DNA of 37,931 bases from an uncultured Elusimicrobium sp. (GTDB lineage Bacteria; Elusimicrobiota; Elusimicrobia; Elusimicrobiales; Elusimicrobiaceae), in NCBI GenBank assembly GCA_900319325.1, contig ONOD01000010.1, positions 1-37,931 on the forward strand. Direction: 5' to 3'. The notes under the pieces are model-generated. The model had not been told where the DNA came from. It was given only the letters and a program-made list of their open reading frames with translations, and ran no database searches. Each line of letters starts with the position of its first letter. The stretch's first letter is position 1. Positions 32,883 to 37,931 of the stretch are shown piece after piece. The translations under genes and the position numbers were made by a program.

Positions 32883-33515
32883 ATGGATACAGAATTAATT
32901 ATTAAAATTTTTCTTTCCCTTGTTCTTGGCGGCGCCTTGGGAATGGAACGCCAATATCACGATAAACCAGCCGGATTTGCCACAAACTGCTTAATCTGCA
33001 TTGGGGCTATGATGTTTACCATCATGTCGGAATATATGGGCCTTGCCGGCGGAGATCCGGGCCGTATTGCCGCGCAAATTGTAACCGGCGTGGGGTTTAT
33101 TGGGGCAGGCGCCATTATGCGCGACGGAAACAAAGTCTCCGGGATTACTACCGCGGCCAACGTGTGGCTAGTAGCTGCTATCGGGATGGCGGTAGGATAT
33201 GGGGAATACATCTTAGCTTCTGCGTGTACCGTAGCTATTTTGCTGGTGCAATTAGGGCTGCGCAAGACGCTTCGCGTCGTGGAAATGGTTAAACGTTATG
33301 ATACGTTCTTTGTAACGTGTGACCCTAGCTGGGCCGTTGTAGAAAAAATTATTGCGCAAGTTGAAAAACAAAACGTAACTGTACTTAAAAGCGAAGTTAA
33401 TAAACAAGAAAATTTGTTTCACGTTACTTTAGTAGGTACGTTTACCGGGCACGAGTTCCAAAACATCACCAAAGATTTACTGGAAATGCCCGAAGTGCAC
33501 AGCTTGTACCAGTAA
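32883..33515 (+). CDS. MgtC/SapB-family membrane protein
   Basis: A 210-residue inner-membrane protein. The hydrophobic N-terminal domain (about 1-130, four or five helices) contains FLSLVLGGALGMERQYHDKPAGFATN and IVTGVGFIGAGAIMRDGNKVSGITTAANVW, the hallmark motifs of the MgtC/SapB/YhiD family. A soluble C-terminal domain (about 135-210) looks ACT-like: VVEKIIAQVEKQNVTVLKSEVNKQENLFHVTL. Family members are tied to magnesium limitation, acid tolerance and virulence, but the transported substrate is not settled. The start at 32883 is preferred over 32868 because it follows the -10 by six bases and MDTELIIKIF suits the family start. Confidence 0.93.
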   Translation: MDTELIIKIFLSLVLGGALGMERQYHDKPAGFATNCLICIGAMMFTIMSEYMGLAGGDPGRIAAQIVTGVGFIGAGAIMRDGNKVSGITTAANVWLVAAIGMAVGYGEYILASACTVAILLVQLGLRKTLRVVEMVKRYDTFFVTCDPSWAVVEKIIAQVEKQNVTVLKSEVNKQENLFHVTLVGTFTGHEFQNITKDLLEMPEVHSLYQ

Positions 33516-33531
33516 GCACCTTTTACAGAAG

Positions 33532-33560
33532 AAAACCCCGGCTTATAGGCCGGGGTTTTT
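33532..33560. terminator. Terminator between the MgtC gene and a secreted protein gene
   Basis: AAAACCCCGG/CCGGGGTTTT stem with loop CTTATAGG-like; a T run on the plus strand and an A run upstream, so usable by both converging genes. Confidence 0.9.
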
Positions 33561-33584
33561 GTTAGACAATTATTTCTTTATATC

Positions 33585-34679
33585 TTATTCTCTGTGTGTC
33601 AAATCTTTATGTTTCTGATCCAGAAACCATTGTAAACCCTCTGTTGAATATTCTTCTGACTTGTAATCCGACTCATACATCTCCGGAAAATGTCCGAGGC
33701 TCTCCGCTTCCATTAGACGTATTACTTTGTTGTCTACTTCCGAAAAAGAAATTTTTTTGCGGGCAGGTAATTCTTCGGAAAAAGTGACGGGAATGTTTTT
33801 CACAGTTTGCTTATATAATTTTATTTCCTGGTACACGCGGGCAGTTTCCCCCTCGGTAATCAGTTGTCCGTCTCTAAACCAGCCCTCTTGCGCTTGGCGA
33901 AAGTCCATCAGTTCTTGTACCAAGTCATACCTCTCCAAGTTAAGCAGAGAACGCACTACTGTAAAATCGGTTAAAAACCGACGGCCTTCGGGGGCCTGCT
34001 TTGCCAAAGAAAACATTTTCTCAGCTAAATATGCATCCCCTATAAAACTAATACCTATAAAGGCACTTAAGGCATCGGCAAAAGCCATATCCGAGGTGAA
34101 AACGTCCGGCTTGGAAATGACTTTTTCATAAAAAGCACGGATATCGCGCAGTTGCGCGGCGGAAAAATGAGGATGAAAATAAAAGGAATGCGCTATATCG
34201 TAAAAATAAAACTCATGCTCGGGTTTTTCTTTCTTCAAAGAAAAGAAGCCTTCTGCACTTTCACGAAAAGCCGCAGCTTCTAATCGTGAAACTTGTACCC
34301 ATTTGGAAAAAGAGGTCCTTTCCTTATATTCCTTATATCCCTTCATCGAATAAATAAAGAGTTTAAAGGTTTCTCTCTGTTCACGCAGCTTACGTCCCCA
34401 TTCAAACCGAGGATTAGAACGGGTGGCCGGGATACGCGCATTAGAGGTGGGTACTTCCAGGTGGCGCAAAACTCCTTGTTGCATTGCACGCGTAATGGGG
34501 CCTTGCACTTGAGCGCCCGTTAACGGCCCTCTTTCAGTTATACCCCTCACTTGTCGGGCGAGGGCTGTCCCTGTAATGGGCGTTTTGGCCTTCGTTTTAC
34601 CAACACGAAACTTCCACCCGGCAAAAGATGACACGGGCAGACACAACGCCAAAAGAAGGATGAAAAATTGCTTCTTCAT
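33585..34679 (-). CDS. Secreted helical protein of unknown function, box-regulated
   Basis: A 364-residue protein with a signal peptide (about 1-20, MKKQFFILLLALCLPVSSFA). A basic, low-complexity region (about 22-95, many Arg/Lys/Thr: FRVGKTKAKTPITGTALARQVRG) resembles in composition the N-terminal regions of the four proteases. The rest is predicted helical, with FYFYDIAHSFYFHPHFSAAQLRDIRAFYEKVI and AEKMFSLAKQAPEGRRFLTDFTVVRSLLNLERYDLVQELMDF in TPR-like pairs. No family recognised. Its promoter has two RGGTC boxes in the same geometry as the proteases, and the mRNA is probably leaderless (TAGAAT six bases before ATG). A shared regulator with the proteases suggests a role in the same process. 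Confidence 0.82.
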   Translation of the reverse strand: MKKQFFILLLALCLPVSSFAGWKFRVGKTKAKTPITGTALARQVRGITERGPLTGAQVQGPITRAMQQGVLRHLEVPTSNARIPATRSNPRFEWGRKLREQRETFKLFIYSMKGYKEYKERTSFSKWVQVSRLEAAAFRESAEGFFSLKKEKPEHEFYFYDIAHSFYFHPHFSAAQLRDIRAFYEKVISKPDVFTSDMAFADALSAFIGISFIGDAYLAEKMFSLAKQAPEGRRFLTDFTVVRSLLNLERYDLVQELMDFRQAQEGWFRDGQLITEGETARVYQEIKLYKQTVKNIPVTFSEELPARKKISFSEVDNKVIRLMEAESLGHFPEMYESDYKSEEYSTEGLQWFLDQKHKDLTHRE

Positions 34680-34685
34680 ACTTAT

Positions 34686-34691
34686 ATTCTA
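34686..34691 (-). promoter_or_regulatory. -10 box of the secreted helical protein gene, leaderless
   Basis: TAGAAT on the minus strand, six bases before ATG and 23 bp after the nearest RGGTC box. The -35 position reads TGGCTT, a weak match. Confidence 0.6.
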
Positions 34692-34714
34692 AGCAAATTA
34701 CCCATAATAAGCCA

Positions 34715-34751
34715 GGGCCAAAAGACCTATTTTTGTAAGACAAAAGGACCT
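34715..34751 (-). promoter_or_regulatory. Two tandem RGGTC boxes on the minus strand
   Basis: On the minus strand AGGTCCTTTTGTCT (34751-34738) and AGGTCTTTTGGCCC (34728-34715), 23 bp apart start to start. The second is identical to the box at 12307, including the AAAAT before it, and ends 23 bp before the -10. Confidence 0.75.
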
Positions 34752-34791
34752 ATTTTTTTCACGTATTATTTATTACGTGGTCTTTTAAACA

Positions 34792-34820
34792 AAAAATCCT
34801 TATTTTTTAAGGGTTTTTAT
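34792..34820. terminator. AT-rich terminator-like hairpin downstream of parB
   Basis: AAAAATCCTTA/TAAGGGTTTTT stem (one G-U pair) with loop TTTTT. It may be a second terminator for parB, but no plus-strand gene needs it. Confidence 0.45.
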
Positions 34821-34832
34821 TAAAATCGTGCT

Positions 34833-34866
34833 AAAAAAGGGCCTCAACAAAAGTTGAAGCCCCTTT
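34833..34866 (-). terminator. Terminator of the parA-parB operon
   Basis: On the minus strand a long imperfect hairpin built from GGGGCTTCAAC and GTTGAGGCCC around TTTT, followed by TTTTTT; 18 bases after the parB stop. Confidence 0.82.
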
Positions 34867-34883
34867 CAACGCATAAATACGTA

Positions 34884-35786
34884 TCACAGCATTTTGTGTT
34901 TTAGACGGCTGGCAATATTATCCAATTCATCCAGGGAATGATAATGAATAACCAGCGTGCCTTTTTGCATGCTTTTGCCGTATTTTACTTCCACCTTAGT
35001 ACCCAGCGCATCTTGCAAACTATTCTCAAAATCAAGCACTTCGCTCGGTTTTGCCTTTTTTGCTGCTTCTTTCGACGGAGCCAACAAGGCCTGCGCGGCG
35101 CTTTCCGCTTGACGCACGGACATTTTGGCCTTTACGATACGGCTAAATAAATCACTGCGTTTTTGCCCCCCCAACATAAGCAAAGCGCGGGCATGGCCTT
35201 CGGTTAAAACACCATTTTGCAAAGCTTGTTGAATTTCCGGTTCCAACTCCAGCAAGCGCAACGTGTTGGAAATGGTCCCTTTTGATTTACCGCAATAAGC
35301 TGCCAAATCATTTTGCTTAATGAAAAATTTATTCATTAAACTGCGGTATCCTAATGCTGTTTCAATGGGGTTTAAGTCTTCGCGTTGGATGTTTTCAATA
35401 AGGGCCAAAGCACACATTTGTTGATCTTCCAAATGTGTGTGTACAATAGCATCAATGTATGTAAGCCCTGCTAGTTGGGTAGCTCTAAAACGGCGTTCCC
35501 CTACAACAATCTCATATTTATCTAAGCTGGTATCATATACCACTACAATGGGTTGTGTAAGGCCGTGTTCTTTGATGGAACTGGCTAATTCTTGCAGTTT
35601 TTCTTCGTTAAATACACGACGGGGTTGAAAGCGATTTGGAACAATTTTGCTTAGTTCTATTTTTTGTACGCTTGTGCCGGGCATATTTGCCACAACCGCC
35701 GCAGCTTGTTCCGTAGGTAAATTGGTAACTTCTTGAGTTTGTTTAATTAAGGCATCTAGGCCTTTTCCTAATGCTTGTCTGGCCAT
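34884..35786 (-). CDS. parB: Chromosome partitioning protein ParB
   Basis: A 300-residue CTP-dependent DNA clamp that loads at parS and spreads to organise the origin region for segregation. The N-terminal nucleotide-binding part shows VQKIELSKIVPNRFQPRRVFNEEKLQELASSIKEHGLTQPIVV and the GERRFRA motif. Next are LIENIQREDLNPIETALGYRSLM and the helix-turn-helix NDLAAYCGKSKGTISNTLRLLELE. The C-terminal dimerisation domain ends in DELDNIASRLKHKML. Three bases separate it from parA, and its Shine-Dalgarno sequence (GGAGGATAA) lies in the parA 3' end. Three parS-like sites are within about 2 kb. Confidence 0.97.
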   Translation of the reverse strand: MARQALGKGLDALIKQTQEVTNLPTEQAAAVVANMPGTSVQKIELSKIVPNRFQPRRVFNEEKLQELASSIKEHGLTQPIVVVYDTSLDKYEIVVGERRFRATQLAGLTYIDAIVHTHLEDQQMCALALIENIQREDLNPIETALGYRSLMNKFFIKQNDLAAYCGKSKGTISNTLRLLELEPEIQQALQNGVLTEGHARALLMLGGQKRSDLFSRIVKAKMSVRQAESAAQALLAPSKEAAKKAKPSEVLDFENSLQDALGTKVEVKYGKSMQKGTLVIHYHSLDELDNIASRLKHKML

Positions 35787-35789
35787 GGG

Positions 35790-36623
35790 TTATCCTCCAA
35801 AATCGTAATTAATGGCACGTTCGCCGGCAAGTTTTAATTCTGCAAAATCCTCTGCTTTTGCGCCACGACGGGTTAAAAATTCAACCGCTAGTTTAATATA
35901 GGCTTCGGCCCCCCGGCAGGCAGGCTCGTAGTCAAAAATGGATTGCCCAAAGCTGGGCGCTTCCGCCAAGCGGATGTTGCGCGGGATAGGCGTTTTATAG
36001 ATTTTATCGCCAAAGAAGCGGCTGACTTCTTCGCGCACTTGCTTGGCTAGGTTTAGGTGGGAATCATACATAGTAAGCACCCCCCCATCCATTTGAAGTT
36101 TCGGATGCAGAAATTGTTTAATTTTATTAACTGTTCCCATAAAGTGTGCCAACCCTTCCATGGCGTAGTATTCGCACTGGACAGGAGTAATAACACTATC
36201 GGCCGCCATCATGGCGTTTAGGGTTAATAGCCCCAAAGAAGGCGGGCAGTCAATAATAATAAATTTGTACATGTCGCGGATAGGCGCCAAAGCATCTTTA
36301 AGCATATTTTCACGCCCACGGACGTTGACTAGTTCCACTTCCGCTCCGGCTAAGTCTTTACAGGCCGGAAGCACATCTAAAAATTCACTGGAAGTTTGCC
36401 GGACAACTTGATCAAACGGAGCTACTTTAGTTAATAGATGATAGACTGATTTTTGCCCATCTTCCACAGTTACTCCCAAGCCGGACCCGGCATTCCCCTG
36501 CGGGTCAAAATCTACCAGCAGCACTTCTTGATTTAAGCAAGAGAGTGCATACGCTAAATTGATAGAGGTAGTCGTTTTTCCAACGCCTCCTTTTTGATTT
36601 GCTACTACTACAATTTCTGCCAT
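35790..36623 (-). CDS. parA: Chromosome partitioning ATPase ParA (Soj)
   Basis: A 277-residue P-loop ATPase that moves ParB-parS complexes over the nucleoid. The deviant Walker A is NQKGGVGKTTTSINLA at residues 9-24, VDFDPQGNAGSGLG is the switch I region, and FIIIDCPPSLGLLTLNA is Walker B. TPVQCEYYAMEGLAHFMGTV and IPRNIRLAEAPSFGQSIFDYEPACRGAEAY complete the Soj pattern. The length fits chromosomal Soj proteins with a short N-terminus. AGGAGGC precedes ATG. It is the first gene of parA-parB. Confidence 0.97.
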   Translation of the reverse strand: MAEIVVVANQKGGVGKTTTSINLAYALSCLNQEVLLVDFDPQGNAGSGLGVTVEDGQKSVYHLLTKVAPFDQVVRQTSSEFLDVLPACKDLAGAEVELVNVRGRENMLKDALAPIRDMYKFIIIDCPPSLGLLTLNAMMAADSVITPVQCEYYAMEGLAHFMGTVNKIKQFLHPKLQMDGGVLTMYDSHLNLAKQVREEVSRFFGDKIYKTPIPRNIRLAEAPSFGQSIFDYEPACRGAEAYIKLAVEFLTRRGAKAEDFAELKLAGERAINYDFGG

Positions 36624-36671
36624 AAAGCCTCCTACCTATATTAAATCATAATTCAGCCCAAACCGCAAGAT

Positions 36672-36689
36672 AGTTTTCACGTGAAAACT
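36672..36689. promoter_or_regulatory. parS-like site 1
   Basis: Perfect palindrome AGTTTTCACGTGAAAACT, abutting the lepB stop codon and lying upstream of parA. The usual parS is TGTTTCACGTGAAACA; here the arms are TTTT/AAAA with the G shifted outward by one base. Confidence 0.88.
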
Positions 36690-37660
36690 TATTTAATAAG
36701 GCTGATTTTCTTAAGCGGCCAGTAGATAAACCAGGCTTTCCCCTTGATGTTTTCCCGCGGAACAGGACCCCAAAAACGGGAATCGCACGAGTTATCTCTA
36801 TTGTCTCCCATTACAAAATAGGTTCCTTCCGGCACTACTATAGGGCCGAAACTATCGCGCAATTCAAGCCCTAGATAGTTATCTAATAAATGATCTTGCC
36901 AGATTTCCTGATAGAGTGCAGGGTTATCGTTTTCAACCTCAGGAACGCGCGAAAGGTCTTCATATACTTCGTACTCTTGCGCAGGAAGTTCCTGCCCGTT
37001 GATCCACGGGCGGCCATTTTTAACTTCTACCGTTTCCCCGGGTAGACCGATGACACGTTTTACAAAGTCGCGCCCGTATTGGGATTGATCCCCACAATTA
37101 ATTTGATTGCGGTCCTTAGCCGGAAATTGAAAAATAATAATATCCCCCCTCTTTATATCGTTAAATTGTCCAAAACGGATGTTGGTAAACGGGACGCGAA
37201 AGCCATAGGTTGCCTTATTTACAAACAAATGATCCCCTTCTACTAATGTATAGCGCATAGAGGCTGACGGAATTTTAAAAGCCTGAATAAAGAAAAACAT
37301 CACTATAGAAGCTACAAATCCGGCAAAATAGACCGTATTGCTCCAATCTAAATTAGATTTAATAATTTTTTCCTGCTTAGCAGAATTTGCCTTGCCGGCA
37401 ATAATATATCCATAAACGGATATTCCCAATACTATCATTTCCCCTATAATAAATTTTTTTAAGGGATAAGGCTCCCCCAAACCGCCATTCATTACAAACA
37501 GAGCTACATAAAGCGCACATGTTAAAATTAAGAATAGAAAAATAGCATGCCATTTATTAAATACCGATGATAACGTAAGTTTGTTTTTCCTCTGTAACCA
37601 GCGTGTTGCCAATGTAAAGGCGTACATAATACAAGCAGCTAAAAACAGTCTTGCTTCCAT
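36689..37660 (-). CDS. lepB: Signal peptidase I with an extended membrane domain
   Basis: A 323-residue inner-membrane serine protease that removes signal peptides from secreted proteins. Catalytic Ser134 is in KIPSASMRYTLVEGD and the general-base Lys201 in DFVKRVIGLPGETVEV. Other conserved boxes are KRGDIIIFQFP and MGDNRDNSCDSRFWGPVP. Unlike the usual one or two transmembrane segments, about four hydrophobic stretches precede the catalytic domain (about 3-20, 38-57, 70-88, 108-128). A 30-residue insertion follows the lysine box (YEDLSRVPEVENDNPALYQEIW). The window contains many predicted secreted substrates. Its gene is bracketed by parS-like sites 1 and 2. AGGAGAAATT precedes ATG. Confidence 0.95.
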   Translation of the reverse strand: MEARLFLAACIMYAFTLATRWLQRKNKLTLSSVFNKWHAIFLFLILTCALYVALFVMNGGLGEPYPLKKFIIGEMIVLGISVYGYIIAGKANSAKQEKIIKSNLDWSNTVYFAGFVASIVMFFFIQAFKIPSASMRYTLVEGDHLFVNKATYGFRVPFTNIRFGQFNDIKRGDIIIFQFPAKDRNQINCGDQSQYGRDFVKRVIGLPGETVEVKNGRPWINGQELPAQEYEVYEDLSRVPEVENDNPALYQEIWQDHLLDNYLGLELRDSFGPIVVPEGTYFVMGDNRDNSCDSRFWGPVPRENIKGKAWFIYWPLKKISLIK

Positions 37661-37671
37661 AATTTCTCCTA

Positions 37672-37695
37672 AAAAGTTTTCACGTGAAAACTTTT
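37672..37695. promoter_or_regulatory. parS-like site 2
   Basis: Core AGTTTTCACGTGAAAACT extended to a perfect 24-bp palindrome. It lies just upstream of the lepB Shine-Dalgarno sequence, so ParB could affect lepB expression. Confidence 0.88.
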
Positions 37696-37727
37696 ATATG
37701 ATTAGTTTTTCAAATTTTGCCCGGTCT

Positions 37728-37753
37728 AAAAAGTTTTCACGTGAAAACTTTTT
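37728..37753. promoter_or_regulatory. parS-like site 3
   Basis: Core AGTTTTCACGTGAAAACT extended to a perfect 26-bp palindrome, overlapping the stop codon of the right-end gene. It is 57 bp from site 2, start to start of the cores. Confidence 0.88.
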
Positions 37754-37931
37754 ATCCCTGCTTGTTTATCAAATGTTGATAAAGCTGTTGATATTGTTGA
37801 GAACTGTCCACTATTGTAGCAATTTTTTGCAAAGAATACGAGCCCATTTCCTGCCGAAGAGAAGCATTTTCATAGAGTTCGGTAAGCAGACAGGCCAATA
37901 GCATTTCATCCCCGGGTTTACAGGTAAAGCC
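37752..37931 (-). CDS. Probable glycosyltransferase (GT4/GT1 type), C-terminal end
   Basis: Only the last 59 residues are inside the window; the start lies to the right. The fragment GFTCKPGDEMLLACLLTELYENASLRQEMGSY followed by QQYQQLYQHLINKQG matches the end of GT-B glycosyltransferases. There GxxxxPGD is followed by A-x-x-L-x-x-L-x-x-N-x-x-L-R-x-x-M-G and a closing helix ending LYxxL. The family is suggested by this pattern only, and substrate cannot be inferred. The stop overlaps parS-like site 3. Confidence 0.6.
   Translation of the reverse strand, partial: GFTCKPGDEMLLACLLTELYENASLRQEMGSYSLQKIATIVDSSQQYQQLYQHLINKQG

Noticed and set aside
34760-34779. CACGTA...TACGTG inverted repeat near the box cluster
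   Set aside because: Only six-base arms with an AT-rich loop. It is not a parS site (no CACGTG centre) and does not keep the spacing of the boxes. It may be chance.
34778-34790. GGTCTTTTAAAC on the plus strand upstream of parB terminators
   Set aside because: It has the left half of the box only, lies in the opposite orientation and has no matching promoter.
1-37931. Horizontal transfer island around the proteases
   Set aside because: No integrase, transposase, tRNA target or direct repeats flank them, and base and codon usage look like the neighbours by eye.

Overview
The window looks like chromosomal DNA from a diderm, host-associated bacterium, most likely of the phylum Elusimicrobiota (Elusimicrobium-type gut lineage). 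The call rests on a pilin N-terminus that strongly resembles Elusimicrobium pilins, on outer-membrane barrels and lipoproteins, and on an otherwise conserved bacterial gene set (glyA, hrcA-grpE-dnaK, infC-rpmI-rplT, nusB-ligA, serS, parAB, lepB). It is a reading from motifs, not a database result. No rRNA, tRNA, insertion sequence, prophage or CRISPR array was seen.

Layout. 1-739: 3' part of glyA. 869-4389: three tandem secreted chymotrypsin-fold proteases. 4404-10033 (minus): Sel1-repeat protein, prohibitin-like protein, then the heat-shock operon hrcA-grpE-dnaK with a CIRCE-type operator; hrcA is frameshifted. 10262-12241 (minus): a 659-residue pilin-like protein with eleven cysteine-bearing ~35-residue repeats. 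12378-15291: a fourth protease, TatD nuclease, and a lipoprotein with a thioredoxin-like domain. 15351-17958 (minus): infC-rpmI-rplT and two envelope proteins. 18114-20515: nusB-ligA. 20557-25464 (minus): overlapping genes for a broken M3 peptidase, type II pantothenate kinase, a squalene/phytoene synthase homologue and a TPR protein. 25577-27025: pyruvoyl arginine decarboxylase and agmatinase, a complete arginine-to-putrescine route. 27242-34679: envelope and secreted proteins, serS, MgtC. 34884-37931 (minus): parA-parB, lepB, the end of a glycosyltransferase, and three parS-like sites.

The most interesting signal is regulatory. Nine copies of a 14-bp box (consensus RGGTCTTTTGKCCY) lie in four intergenic regions, in tandem at 22-24 bp steps. 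In each region the promoter-proximal copy ends exactly 23 bp before a -10 hexamer, which is the position of a class II activator site (centre about -42). Every box-bearing promoter drives a predicted secreted protein: the three-protease operon, the fourth protease, and two unrelated secreted proteins of unknown function. The repeat-pilin shares one box cluster divergently. All four proteases carry His, Asp and a G-x-C-G-S-P motif that puts cysteine where chymotrypsin has its nucleophilic serine. Together they suggest a co-regulated extracellular or surface system that appears undescribed.

Other recurring themes are probable leaderless mRNAs (eight genes have a -10 hexamer 6-7 bases before ATG), a perfectly symmetric bidirectional promoter at 28750-28779, and two genes (hrcA and the M3 peptidase) apparently broken by small frame-changing deletions. 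All intergenic gaps are below 300 bases; what they hold is listed as separate entries.
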